Of a stretch of 64,000 bases of DNA, positions 1-12,790 are shown piece after piece; the stretch's first letter is position 1; the number at the start of each line of letters is the position of its first letter. The position numbers were made by a program, and so were the translations under genes. The DNA is from Panagrolaimus kolymaensis (Eukaryota; Nematoda; Chromadorea; Rhabditida; Panagrolaimidae), in the NCBI GenBank assembly GCA_028622995.1, contig JAJQJQ010000008.1, positions 6,262,001 to 6,326,000 of the forward strand, read 5' to 3'. The notes below the pieces were generated by a model that was not told the origin of the DNA, ran no database searches, and saw nothing but the letters and a program-made list of their open reading frames with translations.

Positions 1-561
1 TGCTTTCTTTGCTGCATTTCGTTTGGCTTTAGTTTTATATTTCCGTGGACGACCACGGCCATTTTGGGTTGCAGTTGACGAACTGTCTTCTTCTGAGTCA
101 GTTTCAGCTTCATCATCATTCGAAGCCTCATTATGAAAAATAATATCAGGAAGGGAAGAAATTTGTGCAGCCCCTCTTTGCGGAAGAAAGTGTGTTTGGT
201 GTGTGTTTGCTGGATTAAGATAGTTTTCATTTCCATAAAATCTATAAAATTTATTTTTAATTTTTTTTTTAACTTTAATCAAAACAAACCTTTCATCTAC
301 TGTAGTTATATTTCCACTGCTTTGAATCATGTCTTCACGTTCCATTGGAAACAAATAGCCATTTTGAGCGGCATTCACACCATCAAAGGGTACGGTAGAA
401 TCACGTGGAAGATTCGATTGTGATTGGCATTGTTGATGTGGTGGAATTTCACCATACCGAAATTGATTTCTATCTTCTAAATTTTGATGGAAGTCAGCGA
501 CTTCATCAGTAAGGCTGCCATCAAAGTTAAATTTAGGCCAAAAATGATTTGACGATTCCAT
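1..561 (-). CDS. AT-hook protein, N-terminal part only
   Basis: Two exons read continuously on the minus strand, 561..290 and 241..1, split by a 48-bp GT-AG intron. The gene continues off the left edge. The start ATG (559-561) lies 13 bases after a TTGCAG acceptor, which suits a trans-spliced 5' end. The protein opens MESSNHFWPKFNFDG. A Gln/Asn/His-rich stretch follows, then an acidic Ser-rich patch (SNDDEAETDSEEDSSS), then GRGRPRK, a core AT-hook that binds the minor groove of AT-rich DNA, followed by a Lys/Arg/Ala-rich run. The pattern of acidic patch, AT-hook and basic run suggests a nuclear DNA-binding protein. Its main domain lies outside the window, so the family cannot be named; a basic region leading into bHLH is one option. 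The frame stays open across the junction, which supports a real gene. Confidence 0.65.
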   Translation of the reverse strand, partial: MESSNHFWPKFNFDGSLTDEVADFHQNLEDRNQFRYGEIPPHQQCQSQSNLPRDSTVPFDGVNAAQNGYLFPMEREDMIQSSGNITTVDERFVLIKVKKKIKNKFYRFYGNENYLNPANTHQTHFLPQRGAAQISSLPDIIFHNEASNDDEAETDSEEDSSSTATQNGRGRPRKYKTKAKRNAAKKA

Positions 562-1236
562 TCTCCAAGATTTCTGCAACTTTCAATAGCAAACAAAGCT
601 CCAAAAGTAAATTTTTCCAATGCTTTAGTCATTTTCGTTAGAACTATTTAACTAAAAAAAATTAGATCCGCCTAAAAAAAATCATAAAAAAATTTAAATT
701 TTTTGAGAAAATTCTGTTGAACATATTTGAGGCGCGTCCGTGTTAACCGTGCATACCACCTTTCCATTGCATGGTGGTCTTTGATACTTTGCATTTTTTT
801 GTTTTTGAAAAAAATGATAGCAGTTAAAAATTTGGATCTCACCCAACTGAACCAATTTGACAGAATCTTCAAAGCTTTTCAGAAGCTTGAATTCAAAGAA
901 ATTAAACCATTTATGTTGGGATTGGAATATGGAATCGAGAAAATCTCAGCAAGTTATAAAAAAATAATAAACATTCGTTCAAAATACATTGATTTTGTAA
1001 ATCCGACTTCACATTTCTCTCCCTTTGATTAGTTCAAAAAATTTAAGGATGTTAGTAATATCCACCACTGAATCAAATAATCGTTTATAGAATTCACCAT
1101 CTTTATGATACTATTCAATGCGTCTGTTTTCCCTTCAAACCAACAAAAAAATGCACATTCAAAATAATTTATTGCAAATTAAATAATAAATACAATACAA
1201 TATACACAAAATTACAGTATAAAAACAAATTTGAAT
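562..1236. other. intergenic, no gene seen
   Basis: This is the gap between the 5' end of the AT-hook gene and the 3' end of the V-ATPase gene. Near 1170-1200 there are AATAAA/ATTTATT-type signals suiting the minus-strand V-ATPase mRNA. A 101-codon plus-strand ORF at 727-1032 has no recognisable features, and I treat it as chance. Confidence 0.6.
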
Positions 1237-3276
<2,040 letters not shown>

Positions 3277-3930
3277 ATTTTTGAGTTAATAAGAAAAGGT
3301 TGATTACCTGAAAAAAGTTAAAATTATTTTCATGCCATAATAAAGAAAAAAATACGTCGCACTAAAAGCTTCGAAGCAAAGAAAAAATGATAACATTGGA
3401 AAAGCTTTCATAAAAAAATGTCAATACTTTTTGGCATGCCAAAAAAAAGTGAAGCGCGTCAGTGCTTCTCTTGGCTTCCCTCTCTCGTCTTTCTTTTCCA
3501 TGAGAATGAAGCAAGAGGGGAAAAAATCTGGATGCAACGTAATTTTTAAAACATTGGAAACATAGTAATTATGGGCTTGCAATCATTCCCCATCTAGTTT
3601 TTGACAAAATTTTATTCTTGGATGAGATCATAAAAAACACATATTTTTGCAGTGTGGTTGGAAAACAAAGTGAAAAATGAGAGAAACAATGACACAAAAA
3701 GCGCGAGTTAACAAATGCTTGGATGATGGCTGTGGATAAAATTTCGAAATGTGAAAGGAGAAAGTAATGAGTCGAAACAGACGAATTTCATGCAAGATAA
3801 CAAAGACGAGGTAAAATGCATACAAAAAATGTTTATTAACTAATGACAATAAAAATATACACATACATATTTACAAAAATAACTATTAACAAAAACAAAG
3901 ATAACAAATTTTAAAATCAAAACAATTCAA
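3277..3930. other. V-ATPase upstream region
   Basis: This gap lies between the V-ATPase start and the SKP1 stop. It holds the V-ATPase 5' leader and probable promoter, including GC-richer stretches around 3450-3500. I see no gene or RNA in it. Confidence 0.5.
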
Positions 3931-4443
3931 TCAACTTTTAAAATAATCCATTAAACTTGGTTCAGCAGAACCAAAGTCATTGACGATTCCAAAATACTTT
4001 TGCATGTCTTCCTTCTCCATTCCAGGCATCTTTTCACGAACAACGAAATCAGCTGCAGCTTCAGTAAATCGATCACAATCAAAGAAATCGATAGCTTTAC
4101 TAAGAGCAAAGAATTCATCATCAGGTAAATTTTTGAAGAATCTTGTTTCGAATCGAGTAACTTTTGGAGACGTGGTTGATGGATAATTTTCGAAGAATTT
4201 GATAAATTGTTGAAGCTGTTTTGAAGTCATGTTCACATCGAGAGTTGTATTATCAGTGCAAGTTTCTAAAATGAAGCAAAAAATGGTTAAATGAGAGTAA
4301 ATAAATTTGTAAAAAAAATGCATACCAGTAAGATTAGAGAGAAATGTTGAAGCATCAATAATGTTCTGATTGATAGGAGCTTCCAGCTTTTGATTGTCGA
4401 GACTAGCACGTAGCGTAATCTTTGGTTTATTCGAGGATGCCAT
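3931..4443 (-). CDS. SKP1-related protein, divergent
   Basis: Two exons (4443..4326, 4265..3931) encode 150 residues. The start gives MASSNKPKITLRASLDNQK. The N-terminal half has the BTB/POZ-like SKP1 fold pattern (hydrophobic strand, then LDVNMTSKQLQQFIKFFENY). The C-terminal part (ADFVVREKMPGMEKEDMQKY, then FGIVNDF) matches the SKP1 helices that contact F-box proteins, where family members read roughly TPEEIRKTFNIKNDFT. Most SKP1 proteins then end with an NQWCEEK-type tail; this one ends GSAEPSLMDYFKS. SKP1 links F-box substrate receptors to cullin-1 in SCF ubiquitin ligases, and nematodes carry many divergent skr paralogues, so I assign it to that group without naming a member. The gene sits head to head with the RasGEF gene. 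Confidence 0.85.
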   Translation of the reverse strand: MASSNKPKITLRASLDNQKLEAPINQNIIDASTFLSNLTGMHFFYKFIYSHLTIFCFILETCTDNTTLDVNMTSKQLQQFIKFFENYPSTTSPKVTRFETRFFKNLPDDEFFALSKAIDFFDCDRFTEAAADFVVREKMPGMEKEDMQKYFGIVNDFGSAEPSLMDYFKS

Positions 4444-4827
4444 TTCACGTTGTTGAAGAGATTGTCGATGAAATTTACAAAGATTTGAAGATTTTTTCAA
4501 AGTGTCGAAAAATGAAAGAAAGAAGAATGAATCAAACAATCAAATCTTTCCTTTCCGCGGGTTTCATCATTGGCATAAAAAAGTCGCGTTGAGATTTTTG
4601 CTTAGAGACGAAGCATTGGGAATAAAAGCATACGAGAAAAAGTGATGGTCATCGTGGACAACATTGAAATGAATGCATCAATAACACTGGCGATAAATGT
4701 TATTATTTTTTGTTAAAAAAATCTTGTGATTCATATAATTTGTAAATAACTTTTTGCTCACATTTTAGACTATTTTAGTCATCTTTCTTTCCAGCAAAAC
4801 AGCATTGTGCTGCTGGAAAACGGGTAA
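4444..4827. promoter_or_regulatory. divergent promoter, SKP1 / RasGEF
   Basis: The start codons of the minus-strand SKP1 gene and the plus-strand RasGEF gene are 384 bp apart and face away from each other. The interval must therefore hold both promoters. It contains an acceptor-like TTTCTTTCCAG about 33 bases before the RasGEF ATG. No specific factor site is claimed. Confidence 0.5.
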
Positions 4828-6950
4828 ATGAACCAAGTAAGTTTTTATATTCCTCGCAACTATCTAATGTTTAAATATTATTGTTTTACAGAGGCCATTA
4901 ACAAATAAACATGAATCTGAATGCCTTGATATCCTTAAAGTTAAAGCTGATGAAATAGCTTCGCAATTGACTTTGAGAGATTTACCCGTTTTTAAAAATA
5001 TTACAGCCGAGGTATGAAATATATGAAATCCTTTATAGTAAAAATGAACATTGTTTAGGAATTAACAAGTGGTGCATGGGCTCATAAAAATAAGAATGAG
5101 TTGGCTCCAAACATAGCCGAATTTACTTACCGATTTAATGTGATTTGTTTATGGACTCAAAAAGAAATTTTATCACTTTCGAAAGGTTCAAAACGTGCAC
5201 AATTGATTGAATATTTTATTAAAGTGGCTAAAGTTAGTTTCCAGTTGCAAAAATTTTTTTTTACAAAGTTTGCTTCCATTATTTTAGAAATTGCTGTTGT
5301 TGAGCAACATTCATGGAGCTTTTGCAGTTACTTCAGCCCTTTTAAGTCATTCCATTTTTCGTTTAAAAAGATCATGGACAAAAGTTGGATGGCATGAAAA
5401 ATCCATTTTTGAAAAGCTTAAAAAGCTTTTTGCAGCTGATAATAATTGGGAAAATTTGAGAAAATTAACTGATTCACGAAAGATTCCATGCATTCCTCAC
5501 ATTGGCATTTATCTCACCGATCTCATGTTTATTCAAAATGCAATGAAACAAAAGCATATTCCTTTAGCTTTAGGTGAGCGAGGAATTCATCAAACTAACA
5601 TGGATTCATTAATACGAACATTGGCAAGCTTTCAAGATTCTGTTTATGGTAGGTTATTGCCCCTTATTTATTGAAACTTTAAAGCTCCATTTTTAGATGA
5701 AATTATTCCAAACCCTTCATTGCAAGATTATTTCTCAAATATAAGCATCGATCGAGATCGAATTCGGATAGAAGAAGATAAACTTTATAATCTTTCATTA
5801 TTTCAAGAACCACAAGAAGAATGCCGCAACAGCACAACTCCTAGAAATTCTTCTCTTTCAAGACTTTCACAATTTAGTTGGAAACTTACTCGAAGTCCAA
5901 CACCAAAACTTGATACTTCAACAACACAAAGCCATGAAAGCTTTAAAATTGATTCACAATTAAAAACAAAATCATTAACTCCAAATTTATCATTATTGAA
6001 TGGAAAAAGTTCATTGAAATTTAAAAAAGGACACAAAAAGACAGTTTCTCATGGAGATGCAACTAGTTTTGGGTAAGAGGAATTGCCTGTAGCTTAAAAA
6101 GTTTTTTGAATGAAAAGTTTCAGAATCGACAATAGTGCATTCAATTTTGCTCAAAATGCAGCAGCCAATGTTTCATCGGATTCTTTAGATAATTTTCTTG
6201 ACCAATCATGTTTTGCTGGACCTGCGAATAATCATATTTCTGAAGTTCACGATGAACACATGCTAAATTCTTCATATTCCGCTGAGTCATCAACAACTGC
6301 GGCAGCAACAGCGCCATATCGAACTGATTCACCCGATTGTTTATGCGATGGATTTACTTCATTAAAAATTTCTCGAAACACTCCGCGTTCTTCGAGTGTT
6401 TTTGGTCCACGACGAGATCCGCGATTTAGAATTCTCTCAGATTTACCACCAATTGAAAGAAAAGGTTCTCTCACGGATGCAAGCAAAGAAGCTTTAATTC
6501 GAAATGGTAATTCTCATTCCGATATTGAAGGGATTTTATATCGAAGTACCATTCGATCAAGCAAAAGTAAACCCGTTTTAGTAAGTTAACTCGATCACAT
6601 AAATGAATGATAAAAAGTAAATTTTTTTGTAGCTTCGATATTCACAAAGAATTTACGCCGAATTACATCAAAATTTCTTATTTGAATTCGAAAGGAAAGC
6701 TCTCGTGTTTCATATGAATATTGAAAGAGATTTATTTAAAACAAAACCTCGAAGAATATTAAATCTTAAAGATTCATCATGGAAAGTTATTCGATCTTTT
6801 GCAAGCTCAGATTCATTTGAACTTCATCATTCTCGAACTGGATGTATCGTGGTTTATCGATGCAATAATTCATATTTAGCTGCAGAATGGGCAGCAAAGT
6901 TAATGAAAGCCACGGGTGAAGAAACATTGGATGAATTTGTTAGGCTTTAA
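4828..6950 (+). CDS. Ras-family GEF with PH domain (RalGPS type)
   Basis: Seven exons (4828..4836, 4892..5011, 5059..5232, 5288..5648, 5697..6072, 6124..6580, 6633..6950) give 604 residues. The first coding exon is only 9 nt; an in-frame TAA sits directly before its ATG, which fixes the start. Residues about 15-250 are a CDC25-type RasGEF domain, with landmarks VAKKLLLLSNIHGAFAVTSA, IPCIPHIGIYLTDLMFIQNA and a helical hairpin between them. Residues about 270-495 are Ser/Thr-rich and low in structure, with a proline motif RSPTPK. Residues about 497-600 look like a PH domain ending in a C-terminal helix (YLAAEWAAKLMKATGE). RasGEF plus C-terminal PH without an N-terminal REM domain is the RalGPS layout: it loads GTP on Ral GTPases at membranes. 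RGL/RalGDS proteins differ in having REM and RA domains. Confidence 0.9.
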
Positions 6951-7603
6951 GGAATTATTGCCTCATCACAGAATTCGAGCAAATATATGAAATTCAAACA
7001 TCATATATCTCTATGACTTAATTTTTTATAATAATAAAACTCAATAATTTTAGTCTTTCTTTTATTTTTTCTTTGTATCTCATCTTATTCTACATACTTT
7101 TGGCATTTTAGCTTGCCCAGTTAAGTTACATTCTCGAACGATGGTGGTTTTGACTTTTAGCAATTACAAAAAAAAATTAAAAGTTGCTCCACTAAATAAA
7201 ATGGTCAGCATCCTTGCATTTCAGCAATTTTTTTATATGACATATTCCATTTTTTTTTTTGGCGATCCTTTTGCAGTTTGCACGCTTTTCAAAGCCATCA
7301 AAATCCGAGATTGAAAACTTTTTTTTTGATTTGTTGCTCAAAAATTATTATGGTGCTTTATTTTTTGTCTTTCTCACATTTGCCAGCTTTATGAACAGTT
7401 TGTTGCAGCTTATTTAAATTCAGTTATAATTTGTACTTGTATATACATATTTTCATATAAACTTAAAATTTACAACCTCCGTGTTTCATTACTGTATTTT
7501 TGAAAGGTTCTTTTCGTCACCTTTCAATATTTATATTTCACTTTTTATTTGTAAACTTAATTCAATTTATTTTAGGGTTAATTACTTATTACATTCCATC
7601 AAA
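6951..7603. other. intergenic, RasGEF to CCDC25
   Basis: Tandem AATAAA-like signals near 7031-7045 suit the RasGEF 3' end. A TTATTTTAG acceptor about 28 bases before the CCDC25 ATG suits trans-splicing of the next gene. No gene is seen. Confidence 0.5.
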
Positions 7604-8362
7604 ATGGTATTGAAATTTCATTCAATCAAAACTGAACCTCCAACGCTGATATATATGGGACGAGATAAAGAAGAAAATGAAGATTTGATTCGATGGGGAT
7701 GGCCTGAAGATGTATGGTTTCATGTTGATAAACTCTCGTCAGCTCACGTTTATCTTCGCCTCAATCATGGTGTGACCATCGATACAATTCCAAGTGAACT
7801 TCTTGAAGATTGTGCTCAACTTGTCAAAGCTAATAGTATTGAAGTTTGTTGTTTTAACTTTATTTGTTCAATAAAAAGCATGATTTTTAGGGTTGCAAAC
7901 TTAATAATGTTGATATCGTTTATACAATGTGGGACAATCTCAAAAAAACTGGTGATATGGTTGTTGGTCAAGTTGGATTTAAGGCTAATAAAGCGGTCAA
8001 AAAGATGCGTGTTGAAAAGAAAAATAATGATACTATCAACAGACTGAACAAAACCAAAGTGGTGGATGACAAAATTGATTATCGTATGGAAAGAGAAAGA
8101 CGAGATGCTCGTGAACGTCAAAAAGAAGTATGTTTGTTGTCATTTTGGTGTATCTTCATTTTATGCATGAAAAAAATATTTTCTAACAAAATTATTTCTG
8201 TTTCCATTTTAGAAAGATCAACAAAAACTTCAACGTGATAAAGAAAGAGCAGAAAAAGAAGAAATTGAACGTGAAAAAGCTGCGATGTCTTATGATAATG
8301 TATTTGCCAACTCTGAAATGACAACAAATCAAGATGGTTATGATTCTGATGACTTTATGTGA
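7604..8362 (+). CDS. CCDC25 homologue (NFACT-R/DUF814 domain)
   Basis: Three exons (7604..7843, 7891..8127, 8213..8362) encode 208 residues, the same length as human CCDC25. Residues 1-110 are the NFACT-R domain, with landmarks [36 protein letters not shown] and the [20 protein letters not shown] block. A basic, charged coiled coil ([19 protein letters not shown]) follows, and the tail DGYDSDDFM is acidic. The family is conserved across eukaryotes. NFACT-R domains in relatives act around ribosome-bound nascent chains, and mammalian CCDC25 has also been described as a membrane sensor of extracellular DNA; the nematode role is not known. A CAAATAAA signal near 8430 probably marks the 3' end. 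Confidence 0.95.
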
Positions 8363-11300
8363 ACTCCTCAAGCTACCGTTATTCCTTATCATCACCATGG
8401 CCCTTTTCATACTTGTTATTTTTTGTTTATCAAATAAAATTGATGCTTTCTGTGTGGCAAAATTATTTTATTTTTATTTGAATTATTGTTTTTGTTTTAC
8501 TGATAAATTATGTGTTTCTTTTTGTGATTGGCTTTTGTAACATTTCTAAGCGAATCAACTAATATTTTCAAGAAATTTATTTAGCCGAGGAAAGATTAAA
8601 GCGAAAACCTGAAAATCGCAACCTTTTATATCACGATTTTACTTATGATTTTAATTTCAACAATTATTTTTATTGTGTTTAATTGAATCAGATGAATGTT
8701 GTAAAAATAATGGAGTTCGCGGGATATTTGTTGGAGTACATTTTTTTGTTTTTGCTATGTTGTTGGGTAATCAAAAATTAAATTTAAAACCTTCTCCACT
8801 TTTTGTTGTAGCTGTAATTACCTTTTCTTTTATGTTTGTGACTTCATGAATTTTTTTTATTTCATAAAAGTGCATCAGCTAGAGTTTTATTAAGTGGCAT
8901 AAACTTAATCGCTGCAGCTTCTTAAAGCATAGACACTTGAGATTCTCTCTTGCTTTCTTATTTCTTCTATTTTTTTTTTTGCTTGCTTCTTTTTAATTGA
9001 CTCATAAATTTAGCATTTTCGTTATTTGATTGGTTTCAAATGCCGCACTCTTTGCTTCTGCTGCTGCTTCAAAAAATAATGAAAGATCGAGAAGAAGAAA
9101 AAAAGCAAAGAATTTTAATGATGTGTCGTCGTCGGCAGTCGCATGCTTTCTTGTTCCTCAAAAGTTTTTGAAGAGAAAAGTTTCAGCAAAAAATAAGTCT
9201 TGTCATTAAAGTTTTTCATTAAAAATGAAGCAGCGTTCAGAAATAAAAAAATATGAATCTTTCTCTTATTGTTTTTTGTTTAACAAAAATTTATTCTGCT
9301 TTTTAGTGTTTCTGATGCTTTTGGAGGAAAGAGGGAAAAAATTATTGTGAACTACAAGAATCAAAGACATGTTTACCTAAAATTTTTTCTTTATTCGCTT
9401 TTAGTCTTGTGTATATAATAACCTCGTGCTTGTTTTCTTAAGTCATAGGTTCATTAATTAATTCAGTAACGAATAATCGCAGTTGTTTTACGTTTTCAAT
9501 AAACAGCAGCATACGAGTAAAAAACGAAGCATTTTATATTGGAAATGTTTCACTTTTTCTATGAGTTTTTGTTTCACTTTATTGAATTATTAAAAAACCT
9601 CTGTTTCATATTTTTATGGTCTCTTTGACCGGAACTTCTTTAATTTGAAAGGGATTCATAAACAAAGAAAAAAAAAGAATGGCTAGACTTCTTTGAAATT
9701 TCTACGGTTTTATTTCTTTTATTACTATTTGTGTTCGCTACATCCAGAAGTTGTGAGTGAACCTTGAAAAAGCTGGAGAAAATATTTTCTCTTGAAAAAA
9801 ATAAAAAATTATGCTTGAATTCACTTCAATGGTCCATTATAGTTCACAATTCAAATACATATAAACAAACTTTAAGAAATGCCACCATATTTTTTTTCTT
9901 TACTTATTTTCTTTTTTTGTTTAAATACACACAAGCTTGAAATATTAGTTTTTTCTTCTTCTTAATCTTATGATTTTTATTTGTTTATTTATTTTAAAAC
10001 TTGAAGAGCGTCTTTTAACGTTTATTTAAGATTCTAATTTTAACTTTTAATAATATTACGCGTGGCTTCAGTGGACGGCTTTTTTTACAGTTCAGTTGAC
10101 AAATTTTCCAAGTTTTGTTTGACAAAATTTACCATTATCAAAAAGGTCTTCTAGTATCCTCTAGTAAAATTCTATATTAAAAAGTATCACAAAAATAATC
10201 TTCAAAGTTGAGAAAAGAAGAGTCTCAATTTTAAACCCTCCAAAAATTATCTTTAAAACATATTTAACCCTCCATGTTTGTTAGTCTTTTTATAAGTTAC
10301 TAATGGTAATCAAGAATATTTTTTTGCTTAATATTTTTTTCTCCTGCTACACTTTAAGTACACCCATTCAAAAAATGGCATTTAATTAGCTCTATTAATA
10401 ATTTTGCAAAGAATAAATGCAAGCTAGCTTAAAGTTTGTATCCTTTGCAAAAAAAAAACTTTTAGAATCCAATTTTTTTTGTAAATTTTTCTTCTTCTTC
10501 ATTTTACAGATTCTTGAGAAATCTTTTTATAAAAGCTTAAATCCAATAATTGTTTTATGAAAAAAAGAGTCTTTTCACGTTGGTCTCGACCGTTTTTTTC
10601 TTATTGTAGTAAGAAAGATTAAAGTTTTTTCTTTTAATTTTCTTCACAGATTTTTTGGACGACTGCACTTTAATAAATAAAAAAATAATTAATAAACCTC
10701 TTTTTTTCTTCTCTCATTATTATTCTCTTATTTTAAATTTTAAATGTAAACAATACATATGCCCGTTTCTATGACAACCTTAGATGAAAAAAGCAGCTTT
10801 TAAAAAGAAGAAAAAACGAAATTTAGTCTTAAACATTTTTTAAAATAAAAATATCTGAGAACGTAAGAAGAAGTATGTAAGTCAACTAGCTGTCATTAAG
10901 ATTTGGTGAAAACTTGTTCAGATTGATTGGGTTTGGACTTCATTTTTATGAGTTTAAATAAACTGTAACGGAAAATGCCAAAAGTTAAATTAGGGCAAAA
11001 TTGCCACTTTTTCACTTAAAATTAAGCTTGTTTTTTTACTGTAATAATGAATAGTTTCTTACGGGTAAAACAGCAACTCGATAAGAATTATATGTACCAG
11101 TAAAGTATTTAGGCTGTTATTATATTTTTGCAATTTTTGTAGACTGTAATTAAAATACTTGTTTTTTGATCATCAACCAAAAAGTGAAATGAACGAATAA
11201 TCCAAAGGAGAAAGCACAAATAAGAAAGCTTGTTTTGAGTTAACTTTAGGATTAATGAGAACTTGTAATCAACCTATCTCTCTCTTCCCATGCCAATCGT

Positions 11301-11524
11301 ATTATTGTTTAAGCTTTTCTTGTTTTACACATATCACACATGTTTTTCGAGTAAACTTCGTAACAAATATAAAACATTCCATTCCATCTGCTTTCATCAA
11401 CCTTTTCTTTTATTGATCACATTAAAAACTTTGATTATAAAAAAAATACATATAAATTCAAAACGATTAAACCATGTTTTCATTGCTTTCTTTTTTCTTC
11501 AATCATCTTTCAAAGTCTCATCAT
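8363..11524. other. long AT-rich intergenic region
   Basis: Apart from the CCDC25 3' UTR I see no gene, tRNA or repeat array in these 3 kb. They consist of poly-A/T runs and short pyrimidine tracts with no sustained coding frame. Confidence 0.55.
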
Positions 11525-12790
11525 TTATTCATTTTCTTGTTCACCAGCTTTCCCAATAACATCTGGACCACGGCGATCAACGTTCATATTTGAAACTTCA
11601 CAAAAGGTTGATGGGTGATTTAAGCCATCTGTTACTGGCGGCAATTCAGGTTGTTCCTAAAAACAGCAGACATTTAAAAGCGAGTTCATGGTTTTAAAGA
11701 TGATAAAGAAAAACTTACAATGACGACGACAACAGGAGGAGGAATTTCCGATTTAAGTTTTTCTTTTTTGCAACACTTTTTATAAACAACATAACCAATA
11801 ATGACCAAACAAATTGCTATGAGTAACCTGAAAATTTGATGGATTAAAGTTTGATAAATATAGCTTTTTGAATTTTCGAGATGTACGTATAAATATAACG
11901 TAAGTTACACAAGCCCATATCGTGCTAATTTTTTATGCTACTCGTAGTTTTAGAAAGTTTTGTTTGCGTGTATCATAAGCTGCTAAATTTTGTTTAGTGA
12001 AACTCACGTTTTTGCGTTTTACTTATTTGCAAAAGTTTAAAGTAAACACCACCACAAATGTGATTACTAACCAATCTCATTTAATAAATTAATATCCCCA
12101 AGCATTTCGGCTATAAAAGTTGCAGCTGTGTATGAATTTAACAGCTGCAGTTTCATCAATAAAAAAAAGGTGAAAGTTTATAGAATTTTCTATCAAACTT
12201 AAAAAACAATAGCCCACGTAGAAATCCAATTTGCTCTAAATCTCTTTTTTGTTTTAAACTTTGTTAACGCCTTTTTTGTCCTTTAAACTTTTGCGTGTTT
12301 TTTCCTTAAACGTTTAAGTCGTGCCCCATTTTTTGCTGCTTGATTAAACATTTTAAGGAAGTCTCGAACAACAAGAGTTAGTAAGAAAAGAAACAGAGAG
12401 GATTTTACATGCTTGTTTTTTTTTGTTGAAATTCCAACAACTTCCTGTTTATCCTATATACTATTCTCATCCACATCCCCAAAAAAGATAAAACTTGAAC
12501 TATGCATTTTGAATTAGTAACTTCTCAAAAATTATCCTTATATTTTTAAAGGAATAAACTTACCCAACACCAACACAAACAATAACAATAACTTGAGATG
12601 ATGATGAATTTTCAGTTGATGTTGATAATGTTGTTGACGGTGTGATTTCATTTCGTTTGAATCTTGTAGGTTGTTGTTGGTGTTTTTGATGAGATTCATC
12701 TTCTTTTTCCAATTGTTGAGCAAATATTAATTCATTTAAATTTAAAATTATTCCATAAATCAACAGCAATATATTGAAGCTTCTTCCCAT
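11525..12790 (-). CDS. small type I membrane protein, unknown
   Basis: Three exons (12790..12564, 11827..11719, 11656..11525) encode 155 residues, and all joins keep frame. Residues 1-24 (MGRSFNILLLIYGIILNLNE, then LIFA) look like a signal peptide with a likely cut before QQLEKED. The outer part (about 25-70) is short and polar, rich in Gln, Ser and Thr (STTLSTSTENSSSSQ), and could be O-glycosylated. One membrane span follows (IVIVCVGVGLLIAICLVIIG, then YVVY), made by joining exons 1 and 2. The stop-transfer is KKCCKKEK, with cysteines that could be palmitoylated. The tail of about 60 residues is proline-rich. I do not recognise a family; a C. elegans orphan membrane protein is the likely match. 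The start at 12790 is chosen because it gives a clean signal peptide. Confidence 0.7.

Noticed and set aside
727..1032. 101-codon plus-strand ORF beside the V-ATPase gene
   Set aside because: No start context, domain or partner exons; it overlaps the likely 5' flank of the minus-strand AT-hook gene.
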